Positions 1-8,521 are shown, counted from the stretch's first letter. The stretch is 36,852 bases of DNA from Calothrix membranacea FACHB-236 (GCF_014696315.1 NZ_JACJPX010000077.1:1-36852); one strand, 5' to 3'. Translations and numbers: made by a program. The notes: generated by a model not told the origin, from the sequence alone.

Positions 1-88
1 ATTTTCTCCTGTCACTTGTGATTTTTTTGCCTCCATGCTCCCCTACATAACTACTCTTTTTTGTCAATCTTATTATTAAGAAAGATGT

Positions 89-2998
89 TTATAATGGATA
101 GCTTAATAAGGGGGGCGAAGAAATGGGACTAAAAGCTACAGGTAATGCCCAATCTGTATTACCGTACCAAGTCTTTAAGCATTGACCAGTAAAACAATCC
201 CACAGCCTAACGCTTTGGTCTAAACTGACACATACGAGTGTGTGACCATCTGGGCTAAAAGCGACAGAACAAACTTCATTGGTATGTCCATGTAGCGTTT
301 TGATGCAAGTATGGGTTTGACAATCCCAAATTTTGACAGTGCGATCGCCACTTCCACTGACTAAAATTTTACTATCAGGACTATAGGCAATGGAGTAGAC
401 GCTGTTATTGTGTCCTGTATAGGTTTTCAGACACTCACCTGTATGATAATTCCAAATTTTAATTGTGCGATCGCCACTGGCACTAGCTAGGGTTTGTCCA
501 TGTGCACTAAAAGCCACCGAACGCACCCACCCTGTATGTGCTTGCAAAGTTTTTAAGCATTTACCCTGTCGCACATCCCACAGTTTAATTGTGCTATCAG
601 CACCGCTACTAACTAAAGTTTCACCATCAGGACTGAAAGCAACGCAACGTACCCAATCTGTATGTCCTGTCAGTGTTTGCAAGCAAGTACCATCGTGGAT
701 ATTCCAAATTTTAACAGTGCGATCGCCACTTGCACTGGCTAAGATCCCCCCAACCCCCCTTAATAAGGGGGGCGAAGAAGGGGGGATCGGATGAAATGCT
801 ACAGAAAATACTTCATGCTCATGCCCTGTTAACGTTTTTATACAAACCCCATCCCGGACATTCCAGAGTTTAATATTCTGGTCAGCACCGCAACTCGCTA
901 AGATTTCTCCATCCGGGCTAAAAACTACAAAGCGTACCCAATTATTGTGTCCTTGACAAATCTGCAATAATTTACCTGTTTTCACCTCCCATACACGAAC
1001 ATGACAATCGGTATCGCAGGTGGCTAAAAGTTGACCATCTGGACTAAAAGCAGCCGATAAAATATTACCTAATGTTTCAGTAAAAACACAGCGTGATAAA
1101 TCTGAGTCAGCAAAATTAACATCGTGCAAATTTACGCCCTGAAGATAAGCTTGCCAAACAGTTAAACCGGAAAAATCATAGCCAGTGAGGTCAATTTGGG
1201 CTTGATGTAGCAAATTTAGAGCATTTCCGCCAGCATAGCCAGTTTCTTGGGGTGATTTACCACGCAGCTGCGCGAGAATTTGCTGCAAATAATTAGCTAT
1301 GTTTTCTCGACTGCCAAATTCTGTAATTAATTTATCAATTAGAGGCTGAAGAATTAAATTAATTTGCGTCTCCCGCACATAATCTTTAGCTTGCGCCTTG
1401 ATTAGTGCATGACTACAAAACATGGGAAAGGGGGAAAGGTGAAGGGGGAAGGGATGTAATTCTCCCCTTTTCCCTTTTTCCTTTTCCCAGTCTCCTATTT
1501 CCTTACACACTTGCTCAATTAACTGATTGCTGACATACTCCATGACTACAGGTTGCTGAGTAAAGCCACCAGCGCTTTTTTCAATTACAGAACGCCTTTG
1601 CAGTGACGAAAGCGACTCTAGTAATTCACGGGGTGGGATATAAGCTAGAAAATCTGCTTGTAACTCTGCTAAAGAGATAGGTTCGCGGTTGATGGCTAAC
1701 CAGTACATAATCTCTCGTTCCAAAGCTGTGAGACGATGGAATTGTTGGTCAAGCAAATCGCGAATATCATCAAAAATAAATGTACCTTGCTGAGAAATTG
1801 CCAAAAATTGGGAAACAGCACCGTCAAAAAAGTCTCGGATAGAAGAGGCGACAATTTTCAGCGCTAAAGGATTACCGCCATAGCGGGAAATTAAAACTTG
1901 CCATTGGTCTGGGGAAGCAGTAAATTTACCTTTAACATTAAATAATTCCCGCCCTTCGGTTTCTTGTAAACCTGTAAGTTGCAGAGAACGCACAGGTAAA
2001 CTATCACCTTCATACTTGGCGAGTCCTTGGGGTTTTTCCCGTGAAGTGAGAATTAAGCAACTTTGGTGAGAAGTTTCTGCCACATATTGCAGAAGTTGAC
2101 TGTAACCTTCACATCCAGGACGATAACGACCAGTGCGATCGCCTGCTTGTAAAATTGATTCAGCATTATCCAGAATCATCAGACAGCGCGACGAACGTAA
2201 ATATTTGAGTAACAGCGAAATTCTAGCGCTTAACTCACTTGGTAAATTTGTTTGTTGCTGTTCAGAAAAAAATTGAATCAATTGAGCCAAAATATCTTCC
2301 ACTGGTGGCGCGTTACGGAGGCTACGCCAAATTATGTACTGAGGCGACTGGGTAGATAAGGGAGATGAGGGAGATGAGGAAGATGAGGGAGATGAGGAAG
2401 ATGAGGAAGATGAAATTCTTTCTTGTCCCTCTGTACCCTTCTCATCTCTGCTAGCAATAATTTCCTGCGCCAGCTTCACAGAAAGCGTCGTTTTCCCAAT
2501 CCCACCCATTCCCAGCAGCGTCACCAAGCGACAATTTTCTTGTATAACCCATCGCTTAACAGTTTCCAGTTCTTCACTTCGACCGTAAAAAATTGATACA
2601 TCCGGTGCTTCACCCCAATCACTCTTGAGTTCTGAATGCTGATAAAGTGAAGAATTTTCTCCCTTGTGTCCTTTATCCCCTTCTGCCTCCTGACTCCTGC
2701 CTCCTGCCTTCTTCTCAACCACCTCTTCCCAATTCAGCCCAAGCACCTGACAATAGGCTTTAAACGCCTCAGGATTAATCGCCTGCTTTCCAGCTAAGAA
2801 ACGTTTCCAGGTTCCTTCTGATATCCCAACAGCGAGAACGCCTTTTTCTTGCCAACAGACACCTAAAACTTCACTAGCTAACTCTATCCATCGAAAATCG
2901 TCAACAGACCAACTCTTTTCACTTCTAGCTTGTTTAATTCTTGCGAGTCCCTGTTGAGAAGCTTTGAGAGTAGCCACAATTTTAAGTGCGTCCTGCAA
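89..2998 (-). CDS. NB-ARC ATPase with C-terminal WD40 propeller
   Basis: A STAND-type signalling ATPase, presumably cytosolic; ligand and output are unknown. Residues about 18-95 form a helical, HTH-like N-terminal region of the kind found on cyanobacterial NB-ARC/WD40 proteins. The NB-ARC core spans about 137-430: P-loop GMGGIGKTT near 162-170, Walker B LMILDNAE near 273-280, a TSRE sensor and a GNPLAL motif. A short pentapeptide-like stretch (about 603-634) precedes seven complete WD repeats (ending VRVWE, IKLWN, VKIWN, IKLWD, IKIWN, VKIWD, VRLWD). An eighth repeat stops after its first strand because a dispersed repeat supplies the stop codon. A second copy of that repeat is inserted in frame in WD repeat 3. 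The linkers hold Ser-rich and charged low-complexity runs from tandem repeats. The start is TTG with GAAGAGG just upstream; no in-frame ATG exists nearby, so the exact start is uncertain. Confidence 0.9.
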   Translation of the reverse strand: MQDALKIVATLKASQQGLARIKQARSEKSWSVDDFRWIELASEVLGVCWQEKGVLAVGISEGTWKRFLAGKQAINPEAFKAYCQVLGLNWEEVVEKKAGGRSQEAEGDKGHKGENSSLYQHSELKSDWGEAPDVSIFYGRSEELETVKRWVIQENCRLVTLLGMGGIGKTTLSVKLAQEIIASRDEKGTEGQERISSSSSSSSPSSSSSPSSPLSTQSPQYIIWRSLRNAPPVEDILAQLIQFFSEQQQTNLPSELSARISLLLKYLRSSRCLMILDNAESILQAGDRTGRYRPGCEGYSQLLQYVAETSHQSCLILTSREKPQGLAKYEGDSLPVRSLQLTGLQETEGRELFNVKGKFTASPDQWQVLISRYGGNPLALKIVASSIRDFFDGAVSQFLAISQQGTFIFDDIRDLLDQQFHRLTALEREIMYWLAINREPISLAELQADFLAYIPPRELLESLSSLQRRSVIEKSAGGFTQQPVVMEYVSNQLIEQVCKEIGDWEKEKGKRGELHPFPLHLSPFPMFCSHALIKAQAKDYVRETQINLILQPLIDKLITEFGSRENIANYLQQILAQLRGKSPQETGYAGGNALNLLHQAQIDLTGYDFSGLTVWQAYLQGVNLHDVNFADSDLSRCVFTETLGNILSAAFSPDGQLLATCDTDCHVRVWEVKTGKLLQICQGHNNWVRFVVFSPDGEILASCGADQNIKLWNVRDGVCIKTLTGHEHEVFSVAFHPIPPSSPPLLRGVGGILASASGDRTVKIWNIHDGTCLQTLTGHTDWVRCVAFSPDGETLVSSGADSTIKLWDVRQGKCLKTLQAHTGWVRSVAFSAHGQTLASASGDRTIKIWNYHTGECLKTYTGHNNSVYSIAYSPDSKILVSGSGDRTVKIWDCQTHTCIKTLHGHTNEVCSVAFSPDGHTLVCVSLDQSVRLWDCFTGQCLKTWYGNTDWALPVAFSPISSPPLLSYPL
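103..122. repeat. Partial second copy of the GC-rich repeat at the 3' end of the WD40 gene
   Basis: Exact match to 760-779. It covers only half of the palindrome. It overlaps the last codons of the NB-ARC/WD40 gene and changes the end of WD repeat 8 to ISSPPLLSYPL followed by a stop. Confidence 0.75.
743..788. repeat. GC-rich dispersed palindromic repeat inside WD40 repeat 3
   Basis: An imperfect palindrome with outer arms GATCCCCCC (743-751) and GGGGGGATC (780-788) and an inner CCCCCC-TTAATAA-GGGGGG. It lies in the coding sequence and adds about 14 residues (PPSSPPLLRG and flanks) where WD repeats normally have a three-residue DGx turn. The 20 bases at 760-779 recur exactly at 103-122. Confidence 0.85.
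2359..2414. repeat. GATGAGGRA tandem microsatellite coding for a poly-Ser linker
   Basis: Near-perfect tandem units of GATGAGG(G/A)A. On the coding (minus) strand they give long runs of Ser broken by Pro, between the P-loop and the following part of the NB-ARC domain. The length is a multiple of three so the frame is kept. Confidence 0.8.
2684..2708. repeat. Heptameric tandem repeat (TGCCTCC/TGACTCC)
   Basis: Three and a half heptamers: TGCCTCC, TGACTCC, TGCCTCC, TGCC. This is the class of short tandemly repeated sequence typical of heterocyst-forming cyanobacteria. It lies in frame in the linker before the NB-ARC domain. Confidence 0.75.
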
Positions 2999-3232
2999 TA
3001 CCTCTTCATAGATATATTTGCAGAACTACAACACTTCTTGCAATAACATAAAATTTTGCGATCGCCAAGATCAGTTATCCTGATGCTATTGAATCCAAAA
3101 CTGATCTAGGAAAATTCCCGTTACATCACAAATAATTAATAAATATAGAGAATTTATACACATCTTGAGAAAACAGGTAAATAGTTGGGGAAATCAGAGC
3201 AAGAAAGATATTTCGTCAATCACTAATCACCC

Positions 3233-4129
3233 ATGAGTTTTCATTCTGGAGAAATTATAGTCCAAACCCAGGCTGGGGTGCGAGAAGAGGCACAACGTCT
3301 ATGTCATGTCATCAGTAGCAGCATCAAGCCATCTGCGGAGGAATTTCTGCGTCAGCAACAATTAGCAGTTGCTAGTACAGTAGATACAAACGCTAGAGTT
3401 TGGGCATCTTTATTAACAGGACAACCTGGTTTTATAACAGCCTTAAATACGCAAACTATACAGATTAATGCTATTCCTATAGCAACTGATCCCTTACACC
3501 CAAACCTGCAAAGTAACGATGATATTGGGCTATTAGTAATTGATTTAATAAACCGCAGGCGTTTACGTTTAAATGGCAAAGCGGAGGTATATCAAGAGAA
3601 TATCAAAGTAGAAATTCAACAGGTATTTTTTAATTGTCCTAAATATATCCAGGTACGTCACATACAAAAGGCTGTGACTGATTCAATAGAAGCACCCGAA
3701 ACTTTTGTTACAGATACTTTAAATGAGACAAATCAACTTTGGATAACCCAAGCCGATACTTTTTTTATCGCCAGTTATCATCCAGAAAGCGGGGCTGATG
3801 CTTCCCACCGGGGAGGGTTTCCGGGGTTTGTGCAAGTTGTGAATAGTCATCAGCTGATATTTCCCGATTACTCTGGTAATAATATGTTTCAGACATTCGG
3901 TAACTTAAGTGTAAATCCGAATGCTGGTTTATTATTTATTGATTTTGCCCAAGGTCACACATTGCAATTAACTGGGAAAGCAAAGATAATTTGGGACGCA
4001 GAAAGATTAACTGAGTTTGCAGGGGCACAACGTTTAGTAGAGTTTGATATTGAACAGGTATTGGAAAGTAAAAATGCTACCTCTCTATGTTGGCGGTTTG
4101 GCGAATATTCTCCTGTGAATCCAAGATAA
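3233..4129 (+). CDS. Pyridoxamine 5'-phosphate oxidase-like FMN-binding protein
   Basis: A 298-aa soluble protein of the split-barrel flavin-nucleotide-binding superfamily related to pyridoxamine 5'-phosphate oxidase. It begins FHSGEIIVQTQAGV and has the N-terminal half RVWASLLTGQPGF...IGLLVIDL...RRRLRLNGKAEV and a second half with DASHRGGFPGFV, NMFQTFGNLSVNPNAGLLFIDF and LQLTGKAKIIW. So two barrel-like units are present in one chain (about 50-125 and 170-298). Family members bind FMN or F420 and reduce small molecules; the substrate here cannot be told. The gene stands alone, divergent from the NB-ARC/WD40 gene with a 234-bp spacer. No clear ribosome binding site precedes the ATG; the N-terminus matches the family from residue 4, which supports this start. 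Confidence 0.85.
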   Translation: MSFHSGEIIVQTQAGVREEAQRLCHVISSSIKPSAEEFLRQQQLAVASTVDTNARVWASLLTGQPGFITALNTQTIQINAIPIATDPLHPNLQSNDDIGLLVIDLINRRRLRLNGKAEVYQENIKVEIQQVFFNCPKYIQVRHIQKAVTDSIEAPETFVTDTLNETNQLWITQADTFFIASYHPESGADASHRGGFPGFVQVVNSHQLIFPDYSGNNMFQTFGNLSVNPNAGLLFIDFAQGHTLQLTGKAKIIWDAERLTEFAGAQRLVEFDIEQVLESKNATSLCWRFGEYSPVNPR

Positions 4130-4255
4130 AAATTCGAGATATCCTACCTACTAGGACTTAACTTTTCTGAGAGTGAATTGCAATATCGCGCTGTATACTT
4201 CTAACGTCTACCACCGCATTCTTTTTATAACCATAAAAGGAATTTTTTGTCAAGG

Positions 4256-4289
4256 TCAGTTTTTCAAGGGCTGCTGCGCTAAAAACTGA
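4256..4289. repeat. Inverted repeat (possible weak terminator)
   Basis: TCAGTTTTT (4256-4264) and AAAAACTGA (4281-4289) are perfect 9-bp arms around a 16-base loop. It lies after the flavin-binding protein gene and before the coiled-coil gene. The arms are AT-rich and no long T-run follows, so termination is uncertain. Confidence 0.4.
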
Positions 4290-4366
4290 TCTTTCATTGG
4301 GTGGTGCGATCGCGTAATCCTAGAAAGATAAAGATCCGCACACTACCAACACAGAGGTTAATAACT

Positions 4367-4792
4367 ATGCCGCAAAATTCTCTTGATATCGGTATCGAAG
4401 CAGTCCCCAGCAAAATTATTAGCTTCACTGCGTTTAAGAATGCAGCGACGAACAATATTCTCATGCCTTTTCCTGCAAAACTCACCCGGAATCAGTTGAG
4501 GAAGGATAAGGTAAAACACAAGGCTAAGTATGACTCGCAACATACTCAAGAGAGTTTAAAAGCGGAAGTTGCGGCTTTGCAACAGGAATTGGCAATTGTC
4601 AAGCAGCAGAAAGCCGAATTAGAAAATCTATTAAAACAGCAGGAAGAGGCGAGAAAAAGCCAAGTTCAAGAGATGCAAATAGAGATTGATTTAAACAAAC
4701 TCGCGCATCAAGTAGCAGAAATTACTCAAACTGATTACTTTCAAAAACTGCAAATAGAAATTGAATTTCTTCGCCATACCAAAATACATTAA
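4367..4792 (+). CDS. Small coiled-coil protein, first gene of ParA/AAA_35 cassette
   Basis: A 141-aa protein of unknown function. Residues about 1-45 (MPQNSLDIGIEAVPSKII) are not recognised. Residues about 55-141 are rich in Glu, Gln, Lys and Leu with heptad spacing (AEVAALQQELAIVKQQKAEL), predicting a long coiled coil. It lacks signal peptide and membrane segments. The open frame extends to a GTG at 4301, but ATG 4367 is preferred because AGAGG lies nine bases before it. It is followed after a 32-bp spacer of heptamer repeats by a ParA-like gene. The context suggests an adaptor or scaffold partner of that ATPase; this is inference. Confidence 0.7.
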   Translation: MPQNSLDIGIEAVPSKIISFTAFKNAATNNILMPFPAKLTRNQLRKDKVKHKAKYDSQHTQESLKAEVAALQQELAIVKQQKAELENLLKQQEEARKSQVQEMQIEIDLNKLAHQVAEITQTDYFQKLQIEIEFLRHTKIH

Positions 4793-4820
4793 TTACGAAT
4801 TACGAATTACGAATTAATTA
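4791..4820. repeat. AATTACG heptamer tandem repeat between cassette genes
   Basis: Three tandem copies of AATTACG followed by AATTAATTA, ending four bases before the ATG of the ParA-like gene. It occupies the position where a ribosome binding site would be expected, and none is visible. Confidence 0.8.
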
Positions 4821-4824
4821 TGCT

Positions 4825-5574
4825 ATGTCTAAAATTATTGCAATTCACTCATTCCGGGGTGGAACTGGTAAATCTAACATAACGGCAAATTTAGCAGTCA
4901 CAATGGCACTGCAAGACAAACGAGTTGCTATTGTAGATACTGACCTGCAATCTCCTGGTATTCATGCTCTATTTGGTATTGATGAAACAATTGCATGTAA
5001 GACTTTGAATGACTATTTATGGAATCGTAGTTCCATTGCTGATACTGCCTATAATGTTAGTTCTTGTATAGCAATTTCTCCAGGTAAGATTTTCCTGATA
5101 CCTTCTAGTATCAATGCTGATGAGATTGCCAAAATTATCAGCGAAGGATACAACGTTAGTTTACTTAATAGTGGATTTAAAAGATTAATTCAAGAGTTAG
5201 AGTTAGACTACTTATTTATTGATACCCACCCAGGATTAAGCCGAGAAACTTTACTATCTATAGCTATTTCTGATTTGTTAATTGTGATTCTTCGTCCAGA
5301 CCGCCAAGATTTTCAAGGCACAGCAGTTACTCTTAATATCTCTCGTCAATTGCAAGTTAGCAATATGATGATAATCGTTAATAAAACTCCCAGCCGCATG
5401 GACTTTTATTCACTCCAGGAAAAAATAGAGAAAACTTATAATGTTCCAGTTGCAGGTATATTTCCGCTTTCAGAAGACATGGCACAACTCGGCAGTAGTG
5501 GATTATTCTGTTTGCAATACCCTGACCATTCCTTTACTCAAATATTGCAACATTTAACAGAGAAAATAAGTTAA
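4825..5574 (+). CDS. ParA/MinD-family ATPase with Arg-variant P-loop
   Basis: A 249-aa SIMIBI-class ATPase. The deviant Walker A is SFRGGTGKSN (residues 9-18), where Arg11 replaces the signature Lys of the ParA/MinD motif KGGxGK[ST]; the catalytic Gly-Lys-Ser is intact. Walker A' is VDTDLQSPG (D38, D40) and Walker B is YLFIDTHPG (D133). ParA/MinD proteins dimerise around ATP and place or segregate cargo on DNA or membrane. There is no C-terminal amphipathic helix like that of MinD and no ParB gene next door. The gene sits between a coiled-coil protein and an HTH/AAA_35 ATPase on the same strand, so a role within that cassette rather than plasmid partition is likely (inference). Confidence 0.85.
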   Translation: MSKIIAIHSFRGGTGKSNITANLAVTMALQDKRVAIVDTDLQSPGIHALFGIDETIACKTLNDYLWNRSSIADTAYNVSSCIAISPGKIFLIPSSINADEIAKIISEGYNVSLLNSGFKRLIQELELDYLFIDTHPGLSRETLLSIAISDLLIVILRPDRQDFQGTAVTLNISRQLQVSNMMIIVNKTPSRMDFYSLQEKIEKTYNVPVAGIFPLSEDMAQLGSSGLFCLQYPDHSFTQILQHLTEKIS

Positions 5575-5626
5575 AAAATTAAGCCTAAATTTGAAAATAA
5601 TAAAAATATTTAATTAACATAAGACA

Positions 5627-7039
5627 ATGATTGAACATGTTCAAGAACAAGCAATAACATTTGAAACTGCTTTAAAAGTAGCAGATGAATCTGTATTTGC
5701 CAAACATAATAGACATTTAAAAAATATTGAAGTAGCTGTATTGCGAGGAAGTTTACAAGGTCAAAAGTATGACCAAATAGCCGCAGAATGTGACTATGCT
5801 CCAGAATATATCAAGCATGATGTGGGGCCAAAATTATGGCAGATACTTTCATCTAGCTTAGGCGAAAAAGTCAGTAAAACAAATTTGATGGCTGTTCTCG
5901 CACAAAGAACATCTGAAAAATTCAAAGTTGAAGAATTTTCTTCATTTCCTAGTCTGCAATCTTCAGTATTAAATTCTCAATCTCCAGAAATAGAGTCACC
6001 TGTTGGACTGATACCATTAGATTCTACTTTGTATGTAGAACGTCCTCCGGTAGAATCTCGCTGTTATGAAGAAATTACTAGGTCGGGGGCATTAATTCGC
6101 ATTAAAGCACCTAGTCAAATGGGTAAGACATCTTTAATGGTAAGAATTTTAGCTCATGCTAAACAACAAAATCCTACGGAAGTACGTACTGTAGCTTTAA
6201 GCTTGCAGCGAGCAGAACGTTGTATTTTTAATGACTTAGATAAATTCTTGCGTTGGTTTTGTGCTGCGATTACTCGCAAACTTCAGTTACCCCATAAAGT
6301 TGAGGATTATTGGAGTGAAACTTTTGGTAGTAAAAGCAACTGCACAGCTTATTTTGAAGATTGTTTACTTCCAGATATTAATGGGGTTTTAGTATTAGCT
6401 TTGGATCAAGTTGAGGAAGTATTTTTACACCCAGAGATTGCCGATGATTTCTTTACATTATTACGTTCCTGGTATGAAGAAGCAGCTTATGGAGATAGCG
6501 GTAATCCTTTGTGGCAAAATTTCCGTTTGGTTATTGTTCATTCCACAGAAGTATATATTCCTCTAGATATTAATAAGTCACCATTTAATGTGGGTTTAGC
6601 AATTGAGTTGCAAACATTTACTGACCAACAAGTATTTAATTTAGCCCAACTTTATAGAATTAATTTATCTGAAGCTGAATTATCAGAATTGATGCAGCTT
6701 GTTGGCGGACATCCCTATTTAATACAACAGGCTTTATATCATCTAGCGCAGCAAGATTTGACTTTCAAGCAGTTAATTCAAACCGCAGCGACAGATGCAG
6801 GTATTTATAGCGATCACTTGCATCGCCATTTAAGAAGCTTACAAGAACATCCGCAATTAGCAGCAGCCTATGAGGAAGTAATTCATTCATCAAATCCTGT
6901 AGAGTTGGAACAGATTTTAGCATTTAAGTTGCACAGCATGGGGTTAGTCAAGTTGCAAGGAAATCAGGTTATATCCAGTTGTGAACTATATCGAAAGTAT
7001 TTTGAAGAAGCTTTACGACCAAACGCTATACGTAATTAA
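5627..7039 (+). CDS. HTH plus AAA_35-type ATPase (vMAP-like)
   Basis: A 470-aa cytosolic protein. Residues about 10-92 match the N-terminal HTH domain seen in cyanobacterial vWA-MoxR-associated and AAA-like proteins (FETALKVAD, IEVAVLRGSLQGQKYDQIA, GPKLWQILSSSLGE, KTNL). After a Ser-rich linker (about 100-130), an AAA_35 ATPase domain starts at LYVERPPVE. Its P-loop is APSQMGKTS (G166, K167, T168) and Walker B is VLALDQVEEVF (D260). The segment GGHPYLIQQALYHLAQ (about 362-377) is typical of this family. Such proteins often carry a sensor or effector domain after the ATPase; here the chain ends shortly after the lid, so any effector must act in trans. It is 52 bp downstream of the ParA-like gene, probably in one operon. 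Confidence 0.85.
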   Translation: MIEHVQEQAITFETALKVADESVFAKHNRHLKNIEVAVLRGSLQGQKYDQIAAECDYAPEYIKHDVGPKLWQILSSSLGEKVSKTNLMAVLAQRTSEKFKVEEFSSFPSLQSSVLNSQSPEIESPVGLIPLDSTLYVERPPVESRCYEEITRSGALIRIKAPSQMGKTSLMVRILAHAKQQNPTEVRTVALSLQRAERCIFNDLDKFLRWFCAAITRKLQLPHKVEDYWSETFGSKSNCTAYFEDCLLPDINGVLVLALDQVEEVFLHPEIADDFFTLLRSWYEEAAYGDSGNPLWQNFRLVIVHSTEVYIPLDINKSPFNVGLAIELQTFTDQQVFNLAQLYRINLSEAELSELMQLVGGHPYLIQQALYHLAQQDLTFKQLIQTAATDAGIYSDHLHRHLRSLQEHPQLAAAYEEVIHSSNPVELEQILAFKLHSMGLVKLQGNQVISSCELYRKYFEEALRPNAIRN

Positions 7040-7149
7040 AAATGTAAAATTCAAGGCATTTTTGGTTGGGGATTTAAACCATACTTATATTCTTAATAGC
7101 AGTTACTATGCGCTCCTATCTATCGTATTCTGTTGCTAAATTTGTCGCT

Positions 7150-8490
7150 TTAGCTTGGGAAACACTTACCAAATGCTTGAAGTAGTTTAGGCGAACCACT
7201 GATCTGTATTTTGCGCCGCAACAATGCCCAAATCAGGTTTTGTTCCTTGGCAAGAAAACCTAACCAAGTTTCGCTGTCTGCAATGACAGAAAGATTTGCT
7301 TTCCCAATGTGCCCATCTTTAATTTGTAGTGTTTTATTTTGAATTGTTACCGTTGCTTTGCGGGACTCGGAACCAGTGAATGTGAAGTGGTAAACAGCAT
7401 TCAACCCCTCCGATTGATGGCGTTGAAATAATAATGGTAATCCAAAAAGAAAACCTTGAATCGATTGAGAACGAATACCACTGCTGACTCGTTTAACTTT
7501 TTTGTGGGGAAAGCGTTTGGCAACATACATCTCTGCATCTGAGCCTGGTACTACATAAATTGTTTCGGATTTGTCTTGCAATGGTTTAACAATCTCTTGG
7601 ACAAATCCTTTGCGATCGCGCAAAAATGGAGCAATCACATCTTCACCAGCTGGACAAGCAGCCATACAATAGGCGGCTTTATAGTTGGCTTTGAAAGACA
7701 AACTCTGCCACATAGAAGCTGATTCGGAATCGCTGACTTTTCGCCGATAATCGCGAGCATTCTTACTTTCAGCGATGGTTTCTGCCCAATCTGTAAACCC
7801 ACTCATGAACTCGCGGTAGTTATGGGTATAACAGGCAGAAAAATTGAAGTGTCCATCTGCACCAATCGCACCCACTGGGCAAGCTGCGACGCATAATTTG
7901 CACTCTACACAGGGATTGTAATCGATGGGCTGGCCATATGCCGTCACTTGGGCATCAATCAGAATTGTTCCCAAGGAGATGAAACTGCCAAACTGGGGAT
8001 GAATTACCAAGCGATGAATTCCCATGTGCCCTAAACCAGCTGCGACGGCGACGGGTTTATGAGAAACTACCCACACCTTACCAGGAAATCGATCCATTTC
8101 CATAGGAAAGCTAGCGCCGGGAATCATGGCTCTGATTCCAGTTTGTTCCAATGCTTTGGCAATAGTGCGTGCAACTTCATTCACATGATCGTAGTTGGCA
8201 TGAAATTCGATATTTGCCGCAGAACGCACAGGGGTACGAATATTTTCTCGATTCATGCGGCAGACAAAGCTAATGAGTGTTTTGGTGGCGGGAAATGCAG
8301 CTAGGATATCTGCACGTTGATTGGCGATCGCATTTCGTTCAATCTCCACAAATCCTACATCCTCAGCCCCCAACTCTAAACAAAGCGATCGCAATGACTC
8401 AGCATTCAAGGTAACTGGACTTTGTGGTTCCTTATTTGCAGACTGTTCGCGCCACCACTTGACGGTGGGATGACGATCAATTTTAGCCAT
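7150..8490 (-). CDS. QueG-like 4Fe-4S protein fused to SCP2 sterol-carrier domain
   Basis: A 446-aa protein. The N-terminal two thirds resembles the epoxyqueuosine reductase/reductive-dehalogenase-like ferredoxin family: GAEDVGFVEI, then the first cluster ligands CVECKLCVAACP (CxxCxxCxxxCP) and a second set including FSACYT and YCMAACPAGED. The last 90 or so residues match an SCP2 lipid-binding domain (YHFTFTGSESRKATVTIQ, ANLSVIADSETWLGFL, KIQISGSPKLL). It is not QueG itself, which has HEAT-like C-terminal repeats instead. A redox reaction on a hydrophobic substrate is plausible but unproven. ATG 8490 is chosen over the upstream TTG 8502 because GGAGG lies five bases before it. It follows the MarR gene on the same strand, with a MarR-type palindrome in the gap. 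Confidence 0.85.
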   Translation of the reverse strand: MAKIDRHPTVKWWREQSANKEPQSPVTLNAESLRSLCLELGAEDVGFVEIERNAIANQRADILAAFPATKTLISFVCRMNRENIRTPVRSAANIEFHANYDHVNEVARTIAKALEQTGIRAMIPGASFPMEMDRFPGKVWVVSHKPVAVAAGLGHMGIHRLVIHPQFGSFISLGTILIDAQVTAYGQPIDYNPCVECKLCVAACPVGAIGADGHFNFSACYTHNYREFMSGFTDWAETIAESKNARDYRRKVSDSESASMWQSLSFKANYKAAYCMAACPAGEDVIAPFLRDRKGFVQEIVKPLQDKSETIYVVPGSDAEMYVAKRFPHKKVKRVSSGIRSQSIQGFLFGLPLLFQRHQSEGLNAVYHFTFTGSESRKATVTIQNKTLQIKDGHIGKANLSVIADSETWLGFLAKEQNLIWALLRRKIQISGSPKLLQAFGKCFPS

Positions 8491-8509
8491 TGCATCCTCC
8501 AAGAAATAT

Positions 8510-8521
8510 ATGTATATACAT
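8510..8521. promoter_or_regulatory. Probable MarR operator, copy 1
   Basis: The perfect palindrome ATGTATATACAT lies 20-31 bp upstream of the 4Fe-4S/SCP2 start codon. A 21-base block containing it (8508-8528) is identical to 9004-9024, in front of the adjacent MarR gene. Confidence 0.75.

Noticed and set aside
465-794. A 109-codon plus-strand frame opposite the WD40 region
   Set aside because: It is the complement of the repeated WD40 coding sequence; its periodic composition mirrors those repeats and it has no ribosome binding site.
4825-5574. A plasmid partition locus (ParA with ParB and centromere)
   Set aside because: No ParB-like gene or iteron-type array is present; the heptamer repeat upstream is a common genomic tandem repeat.
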